From contig JAPNXP010000007.1 of assembly GCA_028753945.1 (NCBI GenBank), positions 2,666,001 to 2,730,000 of the forward strand: a DNA stretch of 64,000 bases, written 5' to 3'. The DNA comes from Hexactinellida sp. DTS-2022. Lineage: Eukaryota; Porifera; Hexactinellida. Of this stretch, positions 23,857 through 33,443 are shown piece after piece; positions within the stretch are counted from its first letter, which is position 1; each line of letters starts with the position of its first letter. Under the pieces are notes generated by a model. It did no database searches. It was not told the DNA's origin and worked only from the letters and a program-made list of their open reading frames with translations. A program made the translations under genes and the position numbers.

Positions 23857-26688
23857 TTAATTTTCGACTATCTTCTCCTCTTGAGGCAACAAAGGAATTA
23901 TAATTCTTGACCATATTAGAGATAAGACAATTCGAAGTACAAGAATCAATTTACGTGCAATATCCCAACATTCTGTGTTGCAAATTAAACATCTGTTGCG
24001 CCAATATTCACTTGAGTCATTCTCAAGGAATCGAATAGATATTTCAATTAAGGTTTTCCTTGGCTTGAAGCCTACAAACAAACTCCAGACATCTACGCAC
24101 TGTTTAGGGTCATTATGATTCCCCACACGAGGACGATTGAATTGAAGGCAGTATCCGACGGCCATTTCAATGATACACGATCCATTATATCAATCAGTTT
24201 ATATATCGTAGTCAGGAAATCACAACAAGAGCGACAATTTTGAGATCTCTTGAGATATTGGTGAACACAGTAACTAGCAATAAAAGCTAAAGACTGTAAA
24301 GTATGTTTATCAAGTTCGATATTAGAAAGATCTTGAAGCTTTGATAGAAAAGGTTTCAAGTCAACTTGGTTATTATCATGATCCAGCTCAATAGAAGAGA
24401 AATATTTAATAAAATTGTGTAAATTACTTTCTTTGGAAGAGGACTGTTGTGAAAATAAATTAAGTATACTGGAAATCTTTAGTCGACGTTCAGTTTCGAG
24501 GATCTGAGAATATGACACATGATGATTCGAACCAGACATCATCCTATACAGTCCAAAATGATGTTCAAGGGGATCAGTCTGTAAGAAATAAGTTAGAACG
24601 TAGGCGAATCCGCACTGGGAGGTTAAATGATTAACTAAGATGGGAAGGGCAAGACATGTGTGTTTGAAGCTGGTAAACGTTTGTGGGCTTAACTTTCCTT
24701 CTTTACCTGGTAGAGATCTCCAAGCATCAAGCCAGTTAACAATTTGGTGACACAGTTCAAATCTTGGATCATTGAAGACTAGTTGTTTTGAGTATTCGTC
24801 TTTGAAACGTACATCTTTGTTCGGCCGATTGATATTGAAAATTTACTACATTTTAACAACAATGTCTATAAAATCTGAAGTTTGGAATTTGAATTGGTCG
24901 GGACGAGACTCGTTGAATATCTTGAGGGCGGCACTAGTCGATTCGGGGAAAACTCGGAGGGCTAATTTAACGTTCTGTCGTTCCAACTCGGATGGCCAAC
25001 ATGCTTTGGTTGTTAAACGAGGAGCCATCTTTGCTATATTATTCTGTTCCAACTTGTATATTAAGCGAATATCATTGAAAGACGCTTTTTGTATTGTGAG
25101 AGGAAATTTTGTGGAAGTAGGATAAAAATATTCAAAACTAGGATAGATAAATGCTTGATTTTCATTCTTTAGATTTAACCAATTAATACGAATAGTCTTT
25201 AAGATATGAACGGAATCAAACATAAGGATAAGAGATCTTTTTTCAGAGGTAGGATGAAAGACAAGAGGTTGCAAAGTTTTCTGATCAGAAGAGAATAATT
25301 TGAAAACATTTACATTAAGTGGATAGTTGTCAGTGCATAATGCTTGAACTAAAAGTCCACATTTTTCGATGTCATCTATAACCTGTACAATAATAGGATG
25401 AATATGTTTTGCTCTAGGTGTCGAAAGAGGCACTAAACGTACAACGGTGGACCATTTTTTGTGCAAACTAGAAACCATTATGGCAAACACAGTCTTGATA
25501 GGATCGTCAGGATTGAGACAAGAGCCAATTATTTCTCCGCCCTTATAGGAAACATCAGAAGTTACGTGTATTTCATCCATTTGGACAATAACATATTTTT
25601 CTTGAGGAGAAAAGTTAACTGCTGCTTGATTTAGATAAGTGATGTATTCGCTATCTAATCCAAACGATGAATACAGCTTTTCAAGTGTATGATAATGAGG
25701 AAGAGCAAGGCAATCTAGAGATTGCAGATAATAGTAACAGCTAGGAGAAATGAGATGTGATTTCAATGCCAAAACTTGAGTAATAATGTTGTATCCTCTT
25801 CGGGTCTTAGATACAATGGAGTTTTCAAGTTGGCAAGTAATAAACTGAAGTGGAGCTAGTCTAGAAGGATTATCTATTGAGTCCTGTGAGTCTGATGAAG
25901 CTGAAATTGATACTTCAAGTTTTGATATTGCTTTATAAATTTGATATCGTGCTTCCTCAATATGTTGCTGGGTGGAGTCAGATGGTGAAGGAAGTGTAGA
26001 TGGTCCACAATCTCAGTGAGAAAAACTTCGATTTGTCGGATATCATTTATCTGAGTCAGTGAAAGAGTAATATTCTCCTCTTTTCGAAATGCTTTCACAT
26101 CTAGTGTAGAGTTGATAGTCAAAGAGGACTGAACTGAAATGTTATGATGTGATTATGAAAGTGTGACAAAATGAACTTCACCATCAGCTGACAACCAATA
26201 TAACCAGTTAGAAGGAAGGGTTTGTAATGGCAACTTTTCTACCAACTCTTCAAGAGTTTTAATATGGTTTTAGCTTCTTCTGCCATTCGTGACTCACGAC
26301 TAAGCTGTAGTGCCATTGTGAATTGGTCTTCCTGCTTTGACTCGAAAGAAAATCGATGATCGCGAGAAGATGGAGCTGAGTAGTATGAAGGACAGTCTGG
26401 TAGAAAGCAAGGAATAGCACCTTTCCGTAACTTGGGCTGGCCTCTTGGAATTTCGGTTATTGAACCATCTGAATTTTGTAATTTATACGTTTGCTCTACG
26501 TCTTCTTCGCGAAAATGTTTAAGGCAGACGAATATATGTTTGAGGGAGGTGATGTCAACTCGATAAAGCGCGTTTATCCATTTCTGCCGCAATTCAGGCG
26601 GTTCGTTAGGAAGCTTGAATACAGGAATATAAGGACTCTGTGGGTAATAATTGCTATTACAATTGGGTGCAGAACATATGTTCGGCAT
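23857..26688 (-). pseudogene. P-type THAP transposase of P-I, nearly complete but disrupted
   Basis: Start chosen at 26688, where MPNICSAPNC opens a THAP zinc finger (C2CH: paired Cys near the start, then FVCLKHF). Next come a basic linker and LPSNWLYWLSADGEVHF, shared with P-II and P-V. The central frame (25772 down to 24093) holds the expected RNase-H-like blocks: VQMDEIH, ALCTDNYPLNV, DSVHILKTIRINW and TDPLEHHFGLYRMMSG. By analogy with the Drosophila P transposase, the D of DEIH, the D of CTDN and an acidic residue in the last block are candidate catalytic residues; this is inference. A Cys pair follows near the C terminus. Breaks: a frameshift near 26270, a stop near 26150, a frameshift near 26020, two adjacent stops at 24843-24848 and a frameshift near 24120. 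The frame between 25772 and 24093 is otherwise continuous, so the copy is fairly young. Confidence 0.88.
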
Positions 26689-26866
26689 GGTCAAGAAGCT
26701 AATAATAAAAGAAATGGATAAATAGAATGTATAGACGCAAAAATTCATAAATGTCTTCTTAAACAGTCCAAGTATAAATGGATATAATTATTACAATTTA
26801 CAAGTGTCGTAGCAAAGAATGAACTAAATAGGAAATGTTTTATAATATATTTAAGACTAGCGCGCT

Positions 26867-27361
26867 TCGCTTGATAGGTCGCTTTGCGACAGAACACAAC
26901 CACACACCAACCGCTTCGCGGTTGGTGTGTGGTCTAATATAGATTATAAAGCATAAATAGGCCTAAATAGTCAAATTTAACAATATGAAATTTTAATGAT
27001 TACGTCATCATGCGATAATAAGTCAGCATATTGGCGATCCGGTGTTACCGACGTGTCAGCATCATTAATGTGCATGTTCTATTAAATTTTCAGATTTTTT
27101 ACTCTTAGAGGGCGCCAATTATGTGCGATTAAGTGTATTTTCAGGGTTCTCGAAATGTGACAATGACGTCATAACTTTTCGAGGTGTGAGAAATTTTGAG
27201 TGGAAACCTCAACTTGTTGGTGGGTGCCAAAAGTTACCCCTATATGCCAAAAATCCCATTTGGAAACCGTCCACTTTCTTCAATCAACTCGTGACATACA
27301 AACAAATATAGATATACACACAGCCACATATACACCGAGGCTTGTGTTTTAATAGTATAGA
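26867..27361 (-). mobile_element. Helitron-like non-autonomous element, full-length
   Basis: Read on the minus strand it begins TCTATACTATTAAAACACAA after a host A and ends GCGAAGCGCGCTAG before a host T, matching the A|TC...CTAG|T insertion rule of Helitrons, with no target duplication. Near the 3' end are two perfect hairpins, AACCGC-GAA-GCGGTT and GTCGC-AAA-GCGAC. The latter lies about 17 bases before CTAG, slightly more than the usual 10-12. There is no Rep/helicase gene. It is the best copy in the window and lies inside the 5' region of P-I. Confidence 0.75.
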
Positions 27362-27782
27362 TGTGTATAAATATTATGGGTGACCAAAATATTTTTTTTC
27401 ACAACCACAATGATTAAAGTTGACAGCAGACATAACTGGAAACTATTCCACAAAATTTGAGAAACTTAGTCAATGACTTCGTTTCCATCCTTGGTCAACA
27501 TTTCACATTCACTTGTCAGGCCTGAGTTTAGTAGGCTATGGGAGAAATAATTAATAAAAAAAATACTAGTTTGGTGTTGTTTACTTTTGGACTTTTGATA
27601 GTATCAGCATCAATACCAAAATGATTCCAAGTGGAGCCAAAAAAAATATTTACCAAGTCAAATAGGAGTGAAGTGCAAAAACATCCAGGTCTACAGATCA
27701 TTCCCATTCTTATAATTTCCAATTTTCTGAAACCAACGTGCAGATTTCTATAGATACACTGAGTCTACATATACTTTATACC

Positions 27783-27957
27783 CAGGGCCGGATTAACCCA
27801 TGGGCAACCGGGGCAATTGTCCCGGGGCCTCCATCACCAAAGGGCCTCCATTACCAAAGTTGTACTTCATTTTCACTGGACAATTATAGTGGAAGAAGTT
27901 AGAGGGCCCCACAACACGGGTTGCCCCAGGGGTACCACCTCTGTAAATCCGGCCCTG
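27783..27957. mobile_element. hAT-like MITE, CAGGGCCGGATT ends
   Basis: Ends CAGGGCCGGATTAACC and TAAATCCGGCCCTG; flanks TTTATACC and TTAATACC match at 7 of 8. The 175-bp GC-rich interior has no gene. Confidence 0.85.
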
Positions 27958-28138
27958 TTAATACCCAAATATTTATTACAGCTCATGCTTAATTTCCCAA
28001 GTATATTTAAACCATCACAGTTCGAATAGCTCTATGATATACGTTACTTCCGGTTATAAGCTAATACATAGTATAAAAATAGCAATCTCCATCTCATAAT
28101 ATTTCAAATTAGTATTTCAAATGGGGATAATAATTAAA

Positions 28139-28346
28139 CGGGAAAATTCCAAAAATACTCAACTTTTTTGAAATTTTCCAAATATACTCAACAATACTCA
28201 ACAAATTTGTAAATATACTCAAGTTTTTCCATATACACTCAATTTTTATTGGATAATTCCAAATAAACTCAAGTATTATTGGAATATTCCAAATATCCTC
28301 AAGTATTATTGGAAAATTCCAAATATGCTCAAGTTTTATTGGACTA
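28139..28346 (+). repeat. Minisatellite, about 31-bp unit
   Basis: Five or six imperfect copies of a unit like ATTCCAAATATNCTCAAGTA followed by TTATTGGAA. The last three copies are the most regular, about 31 bp apart. The minus-strand frame over it encodes repeated IWN-PI segments and is a by-product of the array. Confidence 0.8.
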
Positions 28347-28860
28347 TTGAAACTAGTATGGAGATCCCAAACACAAATATGTATTAGTACTTGCTGCTCG
28401 TCTGCTCTAAAGTATCCGATTGAACACAACTTTGAATCATACAGAAAATTGTCAGGGTCAAACCACAATGTATTGGATGGTCAAATCATGGTCAAATGAG
28501 AGGACCATAACTGTCCAATATTCAAAGTTGTATAATAAGAAAGATTATGTCCGTTAAGATAGACAAATTTATCAGCACCTTCGAAACCCATGATGATGAT
28601 CTTCATCACACCCTTCCGGAGAATTTGGATTTTACACACTCTAACACAGTGGTTCTCAAACATAACTACTTGGCGATCCACTTTACTTCTCCAACAAACT
28701 CGCGACCCCCTTATCTAATAAATATAACTATATTTGATACCTTACACCATTTATTATCACTAACCAGCCAAAAGTATTTGTACAATAGGGATTTTAATGC
28801 ACACACAATACTCATCCGGTAACTTAATAACGGCTATCTAAACTACTCTTTCAATTAAAT

Positions 28861-29145
28861 TTAGAAAATATTCACGAAGTGGCATAAGTGTTTCTGACAC
28901 GTGTCACTTGTGGCATAAGGGCACAAATGGAAATGTGGCTGTATCACAGTAGATAATATTCGGATTGATTTGAAATTATGTACTTAGACAAATTTAACTA
29001 TGTGGAATTCAAATCTGCTATCAGAATTAATATAATAACATTGAATCTTAAGGATCACAAAATTAATTATTTAATTAGTTAATTATATATTTAATGAGTT
29101 TAACGCCTCCAAAAAATGTAAATTCGAAAATTTTGCTGTTTTATT
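28861..29145 (+). repeat. Dispersed GTGGCACA repeat, copy 2
   Basis: Same order of anchors as 7250-7515 (CACGAAGTGGCATAAG, GTGTCACTTGTGGCATAAG, AATGAGTTTAACGCCTC), nested in the hAT-like element. Confidence 0.6.
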
Positions 29146-29395
29146 ATACTTTACATATTGTTTCTTGTAAATAACCATTTTGTAGAATCTACTATTGTTA
29201 TTATGCTGGTATGACCTCAAATGTCTAAATACAAATTATTGATGTTCAAATACTTTTGGCCGGTAAGTGTCTAATATAGCTAATTAATTCAGTTAAAACG
29301 AGATAGTTTGATATAGTATTTTTCTTTTCACCTTGTCCATTCATAATACTTATCACCATACTATAAATTCGGAAATTAATTTCAATATAGGACCC

Positions 29396-29755
29396 CAGTG
29401 GCGTACCCATGGCCAGCCGTGGCCAGGCTCCGGGTGTCACAATCAGTGTGGGCCATTGGGGGGCCTGGCACCCAAAATTTTCTTCAATAACTTTGAATAA
29501 GGATAGATTGAGCGTTCGCTCACTGTATTGTAATGATTCATCTGAATAGTGGCCCCCAAAAACATTTTGTTTGCACGCCCATGTGTGGAGCCCATCTAGA
29601 GCAGTTGCCAGGGTGCGGCACTTGGGGCACAAGTTGCACCAATAATATTTGTGAAAACCATACTGCCCACTAATATAATTTATATTGCAGTAATGTCTCA
29701 CCCAAATTTCTCATGCACCCCACCGTCTTAGTATTTTATCGATCCGGGCCCAGCT
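29396..29755 (+). repeat. Fragment with a hAT-like left end, related to the element at 58.5 kb
   Basis: Begins CAGTGGCGTACCCATGGCC and then runs through GGGGGGCCTGGCACCC to AAAATTTTCTTCAATAACTT. The last block closely matches CAAATTTTCTACAATAACTT just upstream of the ZMYM1-type hAT gene. No right end was found, so it may be a truncated relative of that element. Minus-strand frames over it (29246-29923) are not recognisable proteins. Confidence 0.45.
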
Positions 29756-30533
29756 TAAATAGTTAGGGCGTGCTGCCAGGGCGAAAGTTCCCAAGGAGGA
29801 GGTACAAAATCTCAATTCTAATATATCTAAAATTAGTGCTACCTCGATTAACCTGATTAGTTGGCAGCCCAAAAGGTTTTGAAATCGAGGTCTCATGAAG
29901 AGACAACTGTGGGTAACCTTCAAAAAGTTAAGACAATTGAGTGTAAAACAAGTGTAAAATAGTTAATGCAGAACATATCGTCAAGACCATTTGAAATGTT
30001 ATTAGAATCACAGACGGTACAATCATTCAGAAGTTTGCTACTGCCCTTAAACCCATATGTGACATTAGAATAGTAACTTGCATGTAAGCCCCAAGTATAT
30101 CCCAGGTAAACTCTATTCCCAGCTACGGTACTGGCGACCCACCTCTTAGTTGTTCATTGACCCCCTTGGGGGTCGCGACCCCCAGTTTGGGAATCACTGC
30201 TCTAACAAATTAAATTTAAATTACTATTTTTATATTTTATTATATAATTCGTCATGGTTTAATAATATTTTTGGCGACAATAATAAGAGAAATTATTTTT
30301 GAAATTGTTCGTTTACAACTTTATTTGGTAACTTTTGAACATTAAATTATTTAATTATATTTCTCATCGATTCTTGATCCGAAATATCTTATTTTCTCTG
30401 ACTCAACTAGTTACTTGTGTCTATATCACAGGATAATTGTTTTTTTTTGTCTACTTCTATTACTCTGTTGATTCAATAAAATTAATTAGTTGTTGTAGTT
30501 TGTTTCCTAACTTATATAGCCAGTCTATCTAAT

Positions 30534-31215
30534 TTGATGCCTAACCAGTGCTCCGTACCTGGATGTCGTGGTTATTACCATGGTGAGCCATACACAACTG
30601 TTTTTAAACTTCCAACTGACCCACTAGAACTACGTCATCAATGGCTAAGAGCATTTCATCGAGTGGACATTGATAATCTTAAACACGTATATATTTGCCA
30701 ACTTCACTTTCACTCCGAGGATATTGTCACTGTAGACAAAATTGTGCAAGCTGACGGTCAGCGGAAAGTTTCGTGAAACTTTGTCCAAACGCAGTGAATT
30801 ATCTCTTACCAGGATGCCCTACATATCTTTAGACAGTGTCTCTGGAAAGACCTACTCGGCTTACACGAGGCTCAAGTTAATGACAACAATTTGCAAATGC
30901 TCTTCAACTAAGCCTCCAGAAACAAAAACGGGAGGATTTAAGGTTTAGAGTCCACAATTTCCAAGACCTAATTTCGAAGATATCATGGTTTTATTTACCA
31001 GTTGATTGGATTGTTTGGAATTCTGAGCACGATATTATTCACATCTATCAGCCCGAACCATCAGGTCTAGCTTTGAAGTTAAAATGTTGTTGATAATAAG
31101 TAACATTAGAGTACTGGAATTTCGTGATACTATTGCTGTTCCTCATGCACTCAACTTCTTATCAGATACCCGACAAGTCTAAACTTTTTTAAACGAATAT
31201 CACATCAAGCAAGCT
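30534..31215 (+). pseudogene. P-II transposase, N-terminal THAP part
   Basis: The first frame (30534-30776) encodes a THAP domain: MPNQCSVPGCRGYY with the paired Cys, FKLPTDPLELRHQWL and YICQLHF with the late Cys and His. A frameshift follows near 30770. Further on, FYLPVDWIVWNSEHDIIHI matches LPSNWLYWLSADGEVHF of P-I. Stops are frequent after 30950. The 5' leader (about 30430-30500) resembles that of P-III. Confidence 0.8.
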
Positions 31216-31350
31216 TCAAAAAAATTACACTATCTATTAGTCTAATCACTACAATGATTCCGAAAATTCTCATTATTTATCTCAACTTGAATATATTAAA
31301 TGACAATTAAATAATGTTCTTGTACATAAGAATAGGATGAAATATACATT

Positions 31351-31883
31351 CAGTGGTGGATTAAAGGGTAGGAGCGGATGGGGCGGTCGCCCCGGACCCG
31401 AGCCTAAAGGGGCCCCAATTCATAGCGTAATATTAGTATTGAGAAATGTGTGCATTATAATGTTTGAGTAGTGAAGCAATAACATGATAATGATAGTTTA
31501 ATTGAGTTTGAACAGTGAGTAATAAGGTTAATTAATTTTGGACAGTGAACCAATAACAATGATACAATTAATAGACTGCACACCTAAAAAGTAACTAATA
31601 GTTTAAACTAATAGTTGCAGTATGGGACTCCAGTTCTATCGAGTCAGAGTATCAAGTTCAAGAGGTTGTAGAAGAGCGACACGCTTTTAACTCAGAAAGA
31701 AATACAACTTGTAATAACATTGGGTTGTGGGACGATATATCAGAAGACTTACGAAATCGTTGGATAGCAAAAGGTAGTGAGGATTGTAGTAACAATTGCA
31801 TGGAATGGGGTGTCCTCAAAGAACTCCTAAAGGCCAGTGGTTGAGGTCCGCTCGGGGCCCAATATACCCTTAATCCGTCTCTG
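31351..31883. mobile_element. hAT-like element, GGATTAAGGGTA ends
   Basis: Ends CAGTGGTGGATTAAAGGGTA and TACCCTTAATCCGTCTCTG; flanks TATACATT and TATACAGT match at 7 of 8. GGGGCCCC-type runs lie inside both ends. It is non-coding, 533 bp, and lies within P-II. Confidence 0.8.
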
Positions 31884-32036
31884 TATACAGTATTACTTGG
31901 TTAAGACGTAGTACCCTGGGAGACAAGAAAAGTACGTACTAACCGAGGTAAGTAATATCCGTAGGCATAATCCATAAGTCGAAATACTGACTTTTCAATG
32001 ATATGAATAAGATGTATGGTATACAAGAATACAACA

Positions 32037-32300
32037 TACCGTATTTCCCCTAATAAGCGCCCCGGCGCTTATTGTTTTCGTGGGCCAAAATAATCGTGAA
32101 ACTTTTGTGAAAAATCAAGAATATAATATTTAAGTGGGTTCTAATGGGTTCCACCAACAGTATACCTACTAAAGTTGCCAAAATCAATGGAATTACATTA
32201 CAGTGATCTATTAATGTGTTTTAATTTTATCATACCAATGTCATTTTTCTTGACCCGGCGCTTATTCAAGCCCCCGGCGCTTATTCGGGGAAATACGGTA
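32037..32300. mobile_element. TA-flanked MITE, CCGTATTTCCCC ends
   Basis: Ends CCGTATTTCCCCTAATAAGC and GCTTATTCGGGGAAATACGG, TA on both sides, with GGCGCTTATT repeated near both ends. A fragment of similar sequence lies at about 53713-53740. Confidence 0.85.
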
Positions 32301-32351
32301 CTTGACGATATGATTAAAGTATTTAGTTGTCACCTACTCACATAAGGCAAA

Positions 32352-32432
32352 TACCGTATTTCCTTGAATAGTAGCCCCCCTGAGGGGCTTGAAATTAATA
32401 ATCGCCCGGCTACTATTCAAGGCAATACGGTA
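32352..32432. mobile_element. Very short TA-flanked MITE, 81 bp
   Basis: Nearly a perfect inverted repeat: CCGTATTTCCTTGAATAGTA at the left and TACTATTCAAGGCAATACGG at the right, flanked by TA. It is probably an internally deleted relative of the CCGTATTT elements. Confidence 0.8.
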
Positions 32433-32639
32433 ATAAATGAGTTCTGCTGATACTTTTCGAGAGTAAGTACTAACCGAATTAAAATATATACATTTTATTT
32501 ACTTGGGAATAGCAATTGGTACGCCTTATCCGAGTACATATTAAGCGACTTCAAGTGTAATGTTATCACCCAAGTTATGGCATTAAAAGCTAATCTCATA
32601 TCTCCAGCGAGCTACAGAAATTTACTTTAGTCCGCAATG

Positions 32640-33110
32640 TAATTTTACAAAACACGAGATACATGTCAATTCCACTGTTGCTTAAATGTCAAATCTGTTA
32701 TTTGTGATATAGAATGTTGAGGTCTGACAGTTCAAGTAATTTGCACTGACAACTATCCACTTAATGTTAGTTTTTTCAAATTATTTTCTACAGATAAGGA
32801 GACTTTATCTCCTACTTGATTTACCCAATGATGCAGAAAGAAACTATCTTTAATCTAAGACTTCGTGCACATAATTAAATCAATTAGAACAATTGGCTCA
32901 ATTTAAAAGAATACGAACGTGCGTTTGCCTACTCAAAAACTATAATTTTTCAAAAGTTTTATGACAAACATAAAGTAAATATTACTCAATTCCAAGATGC
33001 TCGATTACTTTACAAAAATTATCAAACTTCGGTCCTCAAACAGGCACATCACTTAAGGTTTAATTATGTCAGAAAAGACTTTTTTCTTGTATTAATTTGT
33101 AATAAATCCC
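32640..33110 (+). pseudogene. P-II transposase, catalytic-core part
   Basis: Translation gives VICTDNYPLNVSFFKLFSTD, aligned to ALCTDNYPLNVNVFKLFSSD of P-I, then a block with FVHIIKSIRTI matching VHILKTIRINW. Stops and frameshifts are frequent. It stops where P-III and its flanks intervene. Confidence 0.75.
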
Positions 33111-33443
33111 TATAAGATAGAAAGCAATAAGCCAAAAAGGCCTATTATACTTTTTATTTTTTGTGAGTTTCAAAATTTGGCTAATGCAAATCTCCCATTG
33201 GGGTCTTTCGGTTAGTGGTGTTCTTAAAAACACTATATTGTGGCAATGTGGCTATCTATGTTTGTTATTAGAATCAATATTTAAAGATTATAAGCGTACT
33301 GAGTAGGTAGACGGTTTACATTCGTGAATTATGACTTCAGTATTATTTTTTTAACCATTTTATTAAATATCCCTCAAAAGAAAAAAGACCTTTTTATTCA
33401 TTTTGTGCGTTTAAAAGGTCACTATTTTTTAATTTAGGTTGAA

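Larger units (their letters stand above)
23583..27540 (-). mobile_element. P-element-like transposon P-I
   Basis: Inverted ends CATAGCCTACTAAACTCAGG on the left and the equivalent at 27516-27540 on the right, extending about 25 bp. Flanks GGAGAAC (23576-23582) and GGAGAAA (27541-27547) match at 6 of 7, which I take as a 7-bp target duplication; P-superfamily elements typically make 7-8 bp duplications. It encodes a THAP-domain transposase on the minus strand (23857-26688). A 495-bp Helitron-like element (26867-27361) sits between the right end and the gene start, so the element was about 3.46 kb before that insertion. Confidence 0.9.
28647..30199. mobile_element. hAT-like element, CAGTGGTTCTC family, with perfect 8-bp duplication
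   Basis: Left end CAGTGGTTCTCAAAC, right end GTTTGGGAATCACTG preceded by GGGGGTCGCGACCCCC. Both flanks are CTCTAACA (28639-28646 and 30200-30207). This end type is widespread among animal hAT elements. At 1.55 kb it is too short for a transposase and none is recognisable. It carries a GTGGCACA repeat (28861-29145) and a segment matching the ZMYM1-type hAT family (29396-29755), so it has collected other repeats. Without it, the sequence on its right would join that on its left upstream of P-II. Confidence 0.88.
31884..32530 (-). repeat. pogo/Tigger-like element broken by two MITEs
   Basis: Pieces at 31884-32036, 32301-32351 and 32433-32530, read on the minus strand, match parts of 58215-58495: GGATAAGGCGTACC, AAGTAAATAAAATGTAT, TTCGGTTAGTAC and GTGACAACTA. 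The left piece carries a CAGTATTACTTGGTTAAGAC end. Elements at 32037-32300 and 32352-32432 interrupt it. Confidence 0.5.

Noticed and set aside
24540..24610. Intron acceptor before TDPLEHHF in P-I and P-V (pyrimidine-rich run then ACAG)
   Set aside because: The upstream sequence is coding in frame in P-I and aligns with P-II and P-V, so the resemblance to a 3' splice site is probably fortuitous.
26690..26748. Upstream ATG extending the P-I transposase by 20 residues
   Set aside because: The added residues are hydrophobic and precede the THAP motif, which normally begins at or next to the initiator Met; P-II and P-V start at the equivalent MP position.
28109..28468. 119-codon minus-strand frame with repeated IWN-PI segments
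   Set aside because: It is created by the 31-bp minisatellite beneath it and has no independent support.
29246..29923. Minus-strand frames of 151 and 70 codons
   Set aside because: They overlap a hAT-like left end and a dispersed repeat on the other strand and show no known domain.
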